Source: UMGS1958 sp045542415 (GTDB taxonomy: Bacteria; Bacillota; Clostridia; UBA1381). From it: a stretch of 64,000 bases of DNA. Of this stretch, positions 9,243 to 17,968 are shown piece after piece. Made by a program: the position numbers and the translations under genes. Under the pieces are notes generated by a model that saw only the letters and a program-made list of their open reading frames with translations, did not search any database and was not told where the DNA came from. Position 1 is the first letter of the stretch. The number at the start of each line of letters is the position of its first letter. The stretch lies in contig JAZQKZ010000042.1 in NCBI GenBank assembly GCA_045542415.1, forward strand, positions 1 to 64,000. The letters are read 5' to 3'.

Positions 9243-9500
9243 TTTACTATTTCCCCTCTCGTTATAGAAAAAAATTAAATTATCAGGCAGCTGCAATATG
9301 TAATTTTATTTTCGCAGCTTCCCTTGAAACATCGCGCAAATATACCCGATGTTTTTCTTACTGTTATTATAATAACATATTTTCAAAAAAAATGGTAGTC
9401 TCATAATAACCAAAAATCACTTTGTCTGTTTAGTTATCTTTAACAAACTTCTTGCCACATGGCAAATATACCTGATTTTTACATAGTAATATATACCATT

Positions 9501-10412
9501 TTATTCACTGTACTGTTTTCTGAGCTTGTCAAGCACTCTTGTAAAATAGTCCGGAAGCTCCGAAGAAAACTGCATTTCTTCTCCCGTTTCAGGATGAATA
9601 AAGCCTATTGTTCTTGCATGCAGGAGCTGTCCCTCAAGAGCAAATTTCTCTTTTTTTATTCCATACACCTTATCACCCACAATACTGTGACCGATCGATG
9701 CCATATGCACTCTTATCTGATGTGTTCTTCCTGTTTCCAGCGTACATTCCACCAGAGTATATTTACCATATCTTTCAAGCACCTTAAAATGCGTTACGGC
9801 TTCACGTCCGCCGTAAACCACCGCCATTTTCTTGCGGTCATTCGGATGACGTGCTATAGGCTTATCCACCGTACCCTTGTCCTCACGGATATTTCCGTTG
9901 ACAAGTGCATTGTAACGGCGAAGCGCCTTACGCTCCTTCAGCTGTGCGCTCAGGTGCAAATGTGCTTCATTGTTTTTGGCAGCCACAAGCAGTCCCGATG
10001 TCTCTTTATCTATTCTATGCACAATTCCGGGACGTATAACACCGTTTATCGCACTTAATGACTCACCGCAGTGGTGCATCAGTGCATTCACAAGCGTACC
10101 GCTTTCATTTCCGGGAGCAGGATGCACACACATCCCCTGTGGCTTGTTTATGACTATTACAGCCGAATCCTCATAGACAATATCAAGCGGAATATCCTCT
10201 GCCATCACCTCAACAACCTCCGGCTCAGGTACATCTATAGTAATTACCTCGCCGCCCTTAAGCTTATACTTCTTATCCGCAGATCTACCATCAACGCATA
10301 CCTTTCCGTCCTCACAAAGCTTTGCCGCAAAGCTTCTGGAAATCTCCTCTGCATTATCTGCAATATACTTATCAAGCCTCGCCGGACACTGTGCCGTCAG
10401 TCTTTGAATCAT
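9501..10412 (-). CDS. rluD: 23S rRNA pseudouridine synthase, RluD family
   Basis: 303 residues with an N-terminal S4 RNA-binding domain (RLDKYIADN...GKVCVDGRSADK, about 12-70). The RluA/RluD catalytic domain contains GIVHRIDKETSGLLVAAK, where the Asp of HRID is the catalytic residue, and the conserved LETGRTHQIRVHMASIGHSIVGD. It converts uridines to pseudouridine in 23S rRNA; a large-subunit site like that of E. coli RluD is likely but not provable here. The start overlaps the end of lspA by 41 nt and has GGGAG upstream. The lspA-rluD pairing is common in Firmicutes. Confidence 0.94.
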   Translation of the reverse strand: MIQRLTAQCPARLDKYIADNAEEISRSFAAKLCEDGKVCVDGRSADKKYKLKGGEVITIDVPEPEVVEVMAEDIPLDIVYEDSAVIVINKPQGMCVHPAPGNESGTLVNALMHHCGESLSAINGVIRPGIVHRIDKETSGLLVAAKNNEAHLHLSAQLKERKALRRYNALVNGNIREDKGTVDKPIARHPNDRKKMAVVYGGREAVTHFKVLERYGKYTLVECTLETGRTHQIRVHMASIGHSIVGDKVYGIKKEKFALEGQLLHARTIGFIHPETGEEMQFSSELPDYFTRVLDKLRKQYSE

Positions 10413-10869
10413 TTTTATCTCCCTTTTCTCCGTTTTCGGCTAAAAATGCATAAAGTACAAGAAGTACCGCACCGACCGTAATTCCTATATCCGCAATATT
10501 AAATACCGGAAAATTAATAAATTCGGTACCGATAAAATCAACCACATATCCGTACATTATTCTGTCAAACGCATTCCCTGCCGCACCCGATATCATCAGC
10601 ATCAAAGCAGTACATAAAAGCTTATTTGTCGGCTTCTTTTTTATCCAATATATAATCGCACCAATGCAAAATGCTACGGACACCACACTCAGAATGCCAA
10701 GCTTCCCGCTCAAAATCGAGAATGCCGCACCCTCATTCCGTACATACACAAAGCCCAGCAGCCCGTCAATTCCCCATATACGCTCACCAAGCATTGCATT
10801 ATTCATTACCCATAGCTTTGTGGCTCTGTCAGCCGCAAACAGCAGTACCGCAAAAATCAAATAAACCAT
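10372..10869 (-). CDS. lspA: Lipoprotein signal peptidase (signal peptidase II)
   Basis: 165 residues with four membrane helices. The two catalytic aspartates lie in GNAFDRI and FNIADIGI, and VRNEGAAFSIL is the other family signature. It cleaves prolipoprotein signal peptides after diacylglycerol modification. The start at 10869 is chosen because AGAGGA lies upstream and it leaves a 4-bp gap to aroB; a start at 10893 would overlap aroB. The last 20 residues are polar and charged. Confidence 0.93.
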   Translation of the reverse strand: MVYLIFAVLLFAADRATKLWVMNNAMLGERIWGIDGLLGFVYVRNEGAAFSILSGKLGILSVVSVAFCIGAIIYWIKKKPTNKLLCTALMLMISGAAGNAFDRIMYGYVVDFIGTEFINFPVFNIADIGITVGAVLLVLYAFLAENGEKGDKNDSKTDGTVSGEA

Positions 10870-10873
10870 GTCG

Positions 10874-11953
10874 TTATCCTCTGATATAATCAAGTGCTCT
10901 GTAAACCTCTTCCGACGTTACATCCGTTGTCTGTACAACCTCGCCGATGCTTACCGGAAGCACAAACTTGAGCTTTCCCTCAAGCTTTTTCTTATCCTTT
11001 TGCATAAATTCCCATATAGTGTCATTATCCGCAATATCCGTATGGATGTTGAAATTATATAATGAAAGAATTTCTTCAATCGATTCAAGCTGTTCACTTG
11101 TTATCATTCCACGCTCCATCGCTATATGCCCTGCTGCCACCATACCGATGCCCACACATTCGCCATGCGTCTTTAAAAATCCGTACGCAGATTCAACTGC
11201 ATGACCTATTGTATGACCGAAATTAAGTATTGCTCTTAATCCCGACTCCTTTTCATCCTGTTCCACAACATCTGCTTTTATTGAGCAGTTGACTTTTGCC
11301 ATATATATAAGAACGTCATTGTCAAGTCCCTTTATTTTATCAGCATTTGCACAAAGATATTCAAAAAACTCACTGTTTCTGATAACACCGTGCTTGATAA
11401 CCTCACCCATGCCCGAAACAAACTGTTCCTTTGGAAGTGTTTTTAACGTTGCAACATTCATATATACAAGCTTTGGCTGATGGAATGCACCGAGAATATT
11501 TTTACTTTGTGCAAAATCTATTCCTGTCTTGCCGCCCACCGAGCTGTCCGACTGCGAAAGCAGTGTTGTCGGAATCTGAACAAAGCGTATGCCACGCATA
11601 TATATAGCTGCCGCAAAGCCTGCCATATCACCCACTACACCGCCGCCAAGAGCAACTATCATGCTTTTTCTGTCAAGCTTATTCTCTATACATGCATTGC
11701 ATATTCCGAGGATTGATTCCATCCCCTTATTCTCTTCACCTGCCGGAAATGCATATACCGCTACATCATAGCCTGCATTCTCCAGAACCGATTTTACCTC
11801 ATCGGCATAAAGCTCTACAACATTCGTATCTGTAACTATAAGCAGCTTATTGGGTGAATTAATTTCCGCCATCGCCTCCGGCAAGTCTTTAAACGACGCT
11901 GTAAATTTTATATCATATGAGTTTTCTCCGAGATTTACTCTTAAGTTTTCCAT
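10874..11953 (-). CDS. aroB: 3-dehydroquinate synthase
   Basis: 359 residues, the normal length. NAD-binding GGGVVGDMAGFAAAIYMRGI, the QIPTTLLSQSDSSVGGKTGID stretch, and the metal ligands in GMGEVIKHG and LNFGHTIGHAVES are conserved. It makes 3-dehydroquinate from DAHP, step two of the shikimate pathway. AGAGGAAAT precedes the ATG. It is the only shikimate gene in the window and sits between tsaD and lspA in what appears to be one transcription unit. Confidence 0.96.
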   Translation of the reverse strand: MENLRVNLGENSYDIKFTASFKDLPEAMAEINSPNKLLIVTDTNVVELYADEVKSVLENAGYDVAVYAFPAGEENKGMESILGICNACIENKLDRKSMIVALGGGVVGDMAGFAAAIYMRGIRFVQIPTTLLSQSDSSVGGKTGIDFAQSKNILGAFHQPKLVYMNVATLKTLPKEQFVSGMGEVIKHGVIRNSEFFEYLCANADKIKGLDNDVLIYMAKVNCSIKADVVEQDEKESGLRAILNFGHTIGHAVESAYGFLKTHGECVGIGMVAAGHIAMERGMITSEQLESIEEILSLYNFNIHTDIADNDTIWEFMQKDKKKLEGKLKFVLPVSIGEVVQTTDVTSEEVYRALDYIRG

Positions 11954-12010
11954 AATTTCCTCTTTTCAATTCAATCAGAGCTTTTATCAAATACTCCGAT
12001 ACATTCCGAC

Positions 12011-13027
12011 TTATCCCTCAAGGTCAAGGCTTGCTATAGCATTTAACGTCATATCCGCCCTGTCACCGTTCAGATAACCGTAATATCCGGCACACGCTAT
12101 CATAGCTGCATTGTCCGTACAAAGCACCGGCGGCGGATATATAGTGGCTATACCCTCAGCACCTGCCATTTTCTCCATTTTTTCACGCAAAGCCGAATTT
12201 GCAGCAACTCCCCCGGCAAGAGCTATAAGCTTCGAGCCGCTTTGCTTTGCCGCTTCAACAGTATGCGTACACAATGCATCCGTCACTGCCTCCTGAAAGC
12301 TTGCCGCAACATCTGCTTTGTTATACTCCTCACCGTTCTGATCAAGCTTATGCAGATAGTTTATTACTGCCGTCTTTACTCCACTGAATGAGAAATCCAG
12401 CGAATCACCTGCCATTTTTACTCTTGGAAAGGCTATTGCTTCGGGATTTCCCTCTTTTGCAAGCTTATCAATAAGCGGTCCGCCCGGATATCCCAAACCG
12501 AGAACCCTTGCCACCTTGTCAAACGCTTCGCCTGCCGCATCATCACGGGTTCTGCCTAAGATTTTACAGCTTGTATAGCTTTCCATTTCAACGATATGAC
12601 TGTGACCGCCCGATGCAACAAGGCATGTAAACGGCGGTTCAAGCTCCTTATGTGCAATAAAATTCGCACATATGTGTCCCTTTATATGATGCACCGGAAT
12701 CAACGGCTTATCAAGTGCAAACGCCATAGCCTTTGCAGCCGATACTCCGACAAGCAAAGCTCCTATCAGTCCCGGTCCGTATGTGACCGCAATTGCATCT
12801 ATGTCATCAAAAGTCACTCCTGCCTGTGAAAGCGCTTCATCAATTACATCGTCAATATTTTCAATATGACGGCGAGAAGCCACCTCCGGCACGACTCCGC
12901 CGAATTTTTTATGAATATCAATCTGTGTGTTAATAACATTTGAAAGCACCTCTCTGCCGTTTTTTACAACAGCTGCCGCTGTTTCATCGCAGGAGCTTTC
13001 TATTCCCAGAATAATTATGTCCTTCAT
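12011..13027 (-). CDS. tsaD: tRNA t6A threonylcarbamoyltransferase subunit TsaD (Gcp/YgjD)
   Basis: 338 residues. The ASKHA-fold protein carries GIESSCDETAAAVV at the N-terminus, the metal-binding HHIKGH motif near 113-118, SGGHSH, and the C-terminal VLCTDNAAMIA. With TsaB and TsaE it transfers threonylcarbamoyl from the AMP adduct made by Sua5/TsaC to A37 of ANN-decoding tRNAs. Sua5 and RimI are encoded upstream on the same strand, but a pectate-lyase gene intervenes between rimI and tsaD. tsaB and tsaE are not in the window. AAAGGAAAAAG supports the start. Confidence 0.96.
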   Translation of the reverse strand: MKDIIILGIESSCDETAAAVVKNGREVLSNVINTQIDIHKKFGGVVPEVASRRHIENIDDVIDEALSQAGVTFDDIDAIAVTYGPGLIGALLVGVSAAKAMAFALDKPLIPVHHIKGHICANFIAHKELEPPFTCLVASGGHSHIVEMESYTSCKILGRTRDDAAGEAFDKVARVLGLGYPGGPLIDKLAKEGNPEAIAFPRVKMAGDSLDFSFSGVKTAVINYLHKLDQNGEEYNKADVAASFQEAVTDALCTHTVEAAKQSGSKLIALAGGVAANSALREKMEKMAGAEGIATIYPPPVLCTDNAAMIACAGYYGYLNGDRADMTLNAIASLDLEG

Positions 13028-13037
13028 CTTTTTCCTT

Positions 13038-15953
13038 TCAATATACAGGCGTCATTTCATCCGTCCATATGAACGCTTTAACCTCATCGCCCCGATTTAC
13101 ATTCAGCTCAATTTCTTCGCTTACCGTTCCGGCACCAAGCTCAAGCTCCCTGCTCTCTATTCCCGAAAGTCTTCCGTCAGTGTAGCTTGCCAGTATAGTC
13201 CTGAATCTCTTGCCGTCACCATAATTTGCGACATAGCCTTTAAATTTTATTTTATCATCAGCCTCTTCAATTCCGGTGTTAATAAATTCCGTTCCATCAA
13301 GTATCGCGCTCTTCAGATTATCCACTGCCATCGTCTGCATTGCCGAGCCGGGCGTTGCAACTGAATAGCTCTTTACGCCAAGCTCTCTGTCAGCTTCGCT
13401 CAACACACCCTGTGCAACCAATTTATTGTTCAACCATATATAATACTGTCTTGATTCTGTATCAAATAACACACTCACATGCTGCCATTCATCCGGCACA
13501 ACCGTTGCATCCGGAAAATCAATCGCTTCTCCGAAATACTGCAGCCTCAGTCCCGCTGTTGCTCCGCTCTTTTTGAGCAGCAGCGTAAAATAACTTTCAC
13601 TGTCATTGAGTCTGAGGAGTATATTATGTGTATTTACAACATCCTCAAAGTAAAAATCACCCTCATAGAAAAATGCACCGTGAAGTGTTTCATTGAATTT
13701 CCGTGTAAGTGCGGTTCTTTTAGCTGTATTATCACGGAAAACAAGTGTCTTTGTCGGATTTCCGCACCAATCCTGAACTACTTCCATCACACTGTCGCCG
13801 TTGCCTATTGTAAAATCACCATACTCATCAGTTACGGTTCTGAAGCTTACAAAATCCTCAAAATCACCCGAAAAAGTCCTTGATTCAATTTTATCAAGTG
13901 CATCATATGCTGCCTTTAGTTCATCATATTTCTCTTTCAGCCCTGCATTATCCGCACTTGAACGTACAGCCTCCGCACTGTAAAGCACTGCTACAAGCGT
14001 ACTCATACTTTCATAGGTATAATCCGCCTGACTCAAAGTGTATATATTTTCAATCAGTCTGTCAAGCTCATATCCGTAATATATTTCCAGTCCGGAAATA
14101 GCTTCATTCAAGGCATTTATTGCCTCTTGTACCGCTTCTTTTCCACATTCAGGATTTGCATAAACCTCCTCAGCTGATTCTACAGCCCTCATAAGCGTCA
14201 AATAGCTGTCCATTGTATGCATTGACGAATCTGTCAGACGTGCTTCATCAATAGCCACACGCAAATCGTACTTTTCATCAACAACAAGCTCCGACAAGGC
14301 ATTTTTCAGCTTATACTCCGCCTCATCAACCTCTGCCTGCGGTGTATAAACCACTGCCGCACATTCCTGTGCCTCTTCAAGTGCTGTAAGCATATTGCTC
14401 CATGTTTCCTTGCTGTATCCGTATTTATCCATTCTCTGTGCCGAATAAATAACCTCACGCAATGCCGTTTTATCAGCCTTTTCCATGCCCTCATGCACTG
14501 CCAGACTTTCTGCATACTTTTCAAGCACAGTATAGCCGTCATCCGTTATTGTAAGAGAATCAAATATATTTGCATCAAGTCCGTAGCTTTCTTCTGCTGA
14601 ATCAACAATTCCGTCATTATCACTGTCACGTTCCTTGGCACCGCCCGATACGGTTACAAATCCGCCCACATCCGAAGGAGTATCTACAAGTCCGTATCCG
14701 CTTGTACTTCCCGTAGGTGCTGTTCCGTTTATAACGTGATTTATCACACGCTCGTCAATTGCATCACGTTTCAGAGATGCACCTGCATATTTCAACACCT
14801 CACCATATGCAGACATTGCATCATGCGTGATAAAAGGACATTCATCAAGATATTCATCATTTGCCTTCAAAACGCCGTCAACATAAATCCCGTCCGATAT
14901 GCTTTCGCACCAGATCCAGTCTGTAACACCGCTGCCGGGATGTATTCCCTTATAGTTATCCGCAGTAATCTCCTTATTACCTTCCATTACATTGCCGCTT
15001 GCATATAAAGTAGTTGACCAACCGATTCTTCCCACACCGCCGCCGGTAGTACCGCCGTTTTCGGGCAATGATGTACTGTTCGAGATTGTTGCAGTAGGCG
15101 AATAAAAGCAATCATTGCGTTTCGAAGCAGGTCCCGGCTTATAATAATTGCCTATAAAATTCGCACGCGAACCATTTTCGCCGCCGTATGCCGATTGCGA
15201 ACCCCAGTTATACATTACGTTATTACGAACATTTACAAGTCCCTCTGTATCGGGAGTATTGCCCTCAACATCAGCACCGGCACCTATTCTCGGATTTCTG
15301 CTTATATTGGAAGAAAACAAATTGTGGTGCCCGCCTGTATTGATTCCGCCCCATATGCCTCCATAACCATGAACTCCCTTTGAATGGGTAGCGTAGGTAA
15401 GTGCTTCAGAAATGATGCTCCACTGCACGGTCAGATTCCGTACATAAGTAAATGAAACACACTCATCAACGCTCCATGAGAAACTGCAATGGTCTATCAT
15501 TATATCTTTACATCTTGTCGCCCAGAGCGTATCTCCCTCAGACGTACCCTCTCCGCGTCTTACTCGCAGATAACGCATGATAATATTATCACCGGAAATA
15601 AGAATACCCTCACCGTCAATACTTATACCCTCACCCGGGGCAGTCTGACCAAGTATTGTGATGTTATCTTCATCTATTTTTATACGTTTGGTAATATTGA
15701 TATTTCCGCCCACATCAAACACAATAAAGCGATTACCCTTTGACACTGCATCCCGGAACGAGCCGGCACCGCTGTCGTTGAGATTTGTTACATGGTAAAT
15801 CTCAGGAGCCGCAGATGCCCTTGCACCTGTTGCCCACATACCGCCGCCCTCAGCATCAGGAAATGCCGGTATTTTATTTTCCGCACCAACAGAAGCGGTC
15901 ACCATAACCAGTGCCGCTGCAATTGCGGCAATTGATAAAAACCGTTTTTTCAT
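13038..15953 (-). CDS. Secreted pectate lyase (PL1-like) with FIVAR repeats and LamG-like module
   Basis: 971 residues with a signal peptide (to about VGA-EN). The N-terminal right-handed beta-helix (about 25-420) starts IPAFPDAEGGGMWATGAR and contains IMIDHCSFSWSVDE and ISRNPRIG, matching polysaccharide lyase family 1 active-site strands. A calcium-type DSDNDGIVDSAEE loop is followed by three FIVAR-like three-helix repeats (about 470-690), a LamG-like module (about 700-885), and a 75-residue end (FRTILASYTDGRLSGIES ... VKAFIWTDEMTPVY) shared with other secreted proteins here. AAAGGAG precedes the ATG. The gene interrupts the tsaD/rimI/sua5 group with only 10-24 bp on either side. It likely depolymerises pectin outside the cell; the exact PL specificity is unproven. 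Confidence 0.88.
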   Translation of the reverse strand: MKKRFLSIAAIAAALVMVTASVGAENKIPAFPDAEGGGMWATGARASAAPEIYHVTNLNDSGAGSFRDAVSKGNRFIVFDVGGNINITKRIKIDEDNITILGQTAPGEGISIDGEGILISGDNIIMRYLRVRRGEGTSEGDTLWATRCKDIMIDHCSFSWSVDECVSFTYVRNLTVQWSIISEALTYATHSKGVHGYGGIWGGINTGGHHNLFSSNISRNPRIGAGADVEGNTPDTEGLVNVRNNVMYNWGSQSAYGGENGSRANFIGNYYKPGPASKRNDCFYSPTATISNSTSLPENGGTTGGGVGRIGWSTTLYASGNVMEGNKEITADNYKGIHPGSGVTDWIWCESISDGIYVDGVLKANDEYLDECPFITHDAMSAYGEVLKYAGASLKRDAIDERVINHVINGTAPTGSTSGYGLVDTPSDVGGFVTVSGGAKERDSDNDGIVDSAEESYGLDANIFDSLTITDDGYTVLEKYAESLAVHEGMEKADKTALREVIYSAQRMDKYGYSKETWSNMLTALEEAQECAAVVYTPQAEVDEAEYKLKNALSELVVDEKYDLRVAIDEARLTDSSMHTMDSYLTLMRAVESAEEVYANPECGKEAVQEAINALNEAISGLEIYYGYELDRLIENIYTLSQADYTYESMSTLVAVLYSAEAVRSSADNAGLKEKYDELKAAYDALDKIESRTFSGDFEDFVSFRTVTDEYGDFTIGNGDSVMEVVQDWCGNPTKTLVFRDNTAKRTALTRKFNETLHGAFFYEGDFYFEDVVNTHNILLRLNDSESYFTLLLKKSGATAGLRLQYFGEAIDFPDATVVPDEWQHVSVLFDTESRQYYIWLNNKLVAQGVLSEADRELGVKSYSVATPGSAMQTMAVDNLKSAILDGTEFINTGIEEADDKIKFKGYVANYGDGKRFRTILASYTDGRLSGIESRELELGAGTVSEEIELNVNRGDEVKAFIWTDEMTPVY

Positions 15954-15977
15954 GGCATTTCTCCTTTTTTTACAGCA

Positions 15978-16415
15978 TCAAAGCATCTTTGTCATTATCA
16001 AGGCATCCTCCCTGTTGTCACTGTAGTATGCCTTTCTTGCACCAAGCACCTCAAAGCCATATTTTTCATACAGACCTTGTGCCGCAATATTGGAACGCCG
16101 TACCTCAAGCGTAAGAAGCTCCAGGTTCATGCTTTTTGCCTTGCGAATCATTTCTTCAATCAGTCGGCTGCCTATATGCTGCCTACGATAATCCGCATCT
16201 ACAGCAACATTGGTAATATCTCCCGAACCGCATACTTCCCAGAAGCCGGCATAGCCTACAACTTTGTCGCCGTCACGGGCAATCAAATAATTGGCATTTT
16301 CATTTTTCAGTTCATTATTAAATGACTTTTCCGACCAGGGAATCGCAAAGCACCGTTTGTCAAGCTCCGCAAGCTTCGGCGGATCATCATCCCGAATTTC
16401 ATCTATCGTTATCAT
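15978..16415 (-). CDS. rimI: Ribosomal protein S18 alanine N-acetyltransferase, RimI
   Basis: 145-residue GNAT acetyltransferase. CFAIPWSEKSFNNEL is the RimI-type N-terminus, ITNVAVDADYRRQHIGSRLIEEM the acetyl-CoA-binding motif, and LEVRRSNIAAQGLYEKYGFEVLGARKAYY the C-terminal signature. It acetylates the N-terminus of S18 in known cases. It is commonly linked to tsaD/tsaB in Firmicutes. GGGAG supports the start. Confidence 0.92.
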   Translation of the reverse strand: MITIDEIRDDDPPKLAELDKRCFAIPWSEKSFNNELKNENANYLIARDGDKVVGYAGFWEVCGSGDITNVAVDADYRRQHIGSRLIEEMIRKAKSMNLELLTLEVRRSNIAAQGLYEKYGFEVLGARKAYYSDNREDALIMTKML

Positions 16416-16449
16416 AGCAATCTCCCAAGAATAACAAAGCGTGTTTTAA

Positions 16450-16893
16450 TTATCCCATCATGTCGGCAAATTTCTCTGCCGCATCCACCATCATATCATA
16501 AATCTCTTCTGCCGTTTCACGGTATTCTTCAAAATCACCGCCATACGGGTCAGAAATATCTGCGTCATTTCCCGAAAACTCACCAAGAGTAAATACCTTT
16601 TCGGGTGCAAGCTGGGAAATCATCATTTTCTGTCCGTATGTCATTGTGAGTATAAGGTCAGCCTCCTCAACATCCCTTTCACGGAGCTGATATGACTTAT
16701 GTTCTGCAATGTCAATACCGTAATCACGCATTACAGCAACGGCATTTTCACTTGCAGCGTCTCCCTCTGCCGCCATTATACCTGCACTCTCAATAGCCAT
16801 TCCCATGTCATTGTCTGATGCAATTTTTCTCATAATTGCCGCCGCCATAGGTGAACGGCATGTATTTCCTGTACATACAAATATAACTCTCAT
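16450..16893 (-). CDS. Low-molecular-weight protein (arginine/tyrosine) phosphatase, YwlE-like
   Basis: 147 residues. The P-loop VCTGNTCRSPMAAAI at the N-terminus holds the nucleophile Cys7 and Arg13, and DISDPYGGDFEEY contains the general-acid Asp. GGAGGGG precedes the start. The gene follows the Sua5 gene, as ywlE follows ywlC in Bacillus, where YwlE is a phospho-arginine phosphatase. The substrate specificity is inferred from this neighbourhood and from the Thr in the P-loop (CTGNTCRS). Confidence 0.9.
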   Translation of the reverse strand: MRVIFVCTGNTCRSPMAAAIMRKIASDNDMGMAIESAGIMAAEGDAASENAVAVMRDYGIDIAEHKSYQLRERDVEEADLILTMTYGQKMMISQLAPEKVFTLGEFSGNDADISDPYGGDFEEYRETAEEIYDMMVDAAEKFADMMG

Positions 16894-16920
16894 TTTCCCC
16901 TCCGGATTTATCCGAAAAAT

Positions 16921-17955
16921 TTATACATGAATCACATTTCCGCCGGCACTCTTGTACAGACGGTTCTTTATTGCCAGATCCATTCCGTCACGCTCGCAGA
17001 ACTCTGCAAACACTATATCAACACCAAGCTTATCAAACTCACGCAAATCAGCAAACAGATCATGTGCATATCCGCAGCTTCCTGCCGCTGTGCTGATGAC
17101 AATTACATCATCATATTTGCTTCCGTACATGGTCAATGCTCCGACAATCTTTCCTTTATTCTCTGCCGCAAGCTCACGGATTTTTTCCTGAACCGCTTCT
17201 TTTTCACCCTCTACAACAACCACCTGGGCCTCAGGTGCATAATGCCTGTATTTCATTCCCGGACATCTCGGCTTTGCATCTGCCGAGAGTACCTTTAAAA
17301 TATATTCGTCCAGTTGGGTATCGGGGCATATTTCCCTCAGCATTTTCAGCGTTATTCCGCCCGGTCTTAATATCACCGGATACTCTCCCGTTGCATCAAC
17401 TATAGTTGATTCCACACCGACATCACAGCTTCCGCCGTCAATAATACAATCTATTCTTCCCGACATATCATCGATAACATGCTCTGCTCTTGTGGGACTC
17501 GGTTTTCCCGAAATATTTGCACTCGGTGCCGCCACCGGTACTCCCGAACCTGAAATCAGCCCGCACGCTACGGGATTTGACGGAAAGCGTATCCCTACGC
17601 TGTCCATCCCTGCCGTTACGGTATCAGGAATACATGCTTCTTTTTTTAATATAAGCGTCAGCGGTCCCGGCATGAATTTGTCAATCAGCTTCTGAGCATA
17701 TGCAGGTCTGTCCTTTGTCAGCTGTGCTATCTGTTCCTTTGAGGACACATGCACTATAAGCGGATTATCAGACGGTCTGCCCTTTGCCGCATATATTTTT
17801 GAAGCAGCTTCTGTATCAAACGCAGAAGCTCCAAGCCCATACACCGTCTCCGTCGGAAATGCCACCAAGCCGCCGCCGGCAATTATTTTGCCCGCCTCCG
17901 CAAGTGCCGTTTCATCTATACGGTCCGGATTTATCTTGATTATCTTTGTATCCAT
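16921..17955 (-). CDS. sua5: Threonylcarbamoyl-AMP synthase (Sua5/YwlC)
   Basis: 344 residues from ATG 17955. The YrdC domain comes first (GGLVAFPTETVYGLGASAFD, KGRPSDNPLIVHV, SANISGKPSPTRAEHV), and a Sua5 domain follows (KCPGMKYRHYAPEA-type RCPGMKYRHYAPEA, then a Rossmann-like end). It makes threonylcarbamoyl-AMP from threonine, bicarbonate and ATP, the substrate of TsaD. GGAG sits six bases before this ATG; the longer TTG-initiated reading overlaps the GGAG itself. The upstream membrane-protein gene stops 13 bp before it. Confidence 0.95.
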   Translation of the reverse strand: MDTKIIKINPDRIDETALAEAGKIIAGGGLVAFPTETVYGLGASAFDTEAASKIYAAKGRPSDNPLIVHVSSKEQIAQLTKDRPAYAQKLIDKFMPGPLTLILKKEACIPDTVTAGMDSVGIRFPSNPVACGLISGSGVPVAAPSANISGKPSPTRAEHVIDDMSGRIDCIIDGGSCDVGVESTIVDATGEYPVILRPGGITLKMLREICPDTQLDEYILKVLSADAKPRCPGMKYRHYAPEAQVVVVEGEKEAVQEKIRELAAENKGKIVGALTMYGSKYDDVIVISTAAGSCGYAHDLFADLREFDKLGVDIVFAEFCERDGMDLAIKNRLYKSAGGNVIHV

Positions 17956-17968
17956 TTCATTCTCCAAG

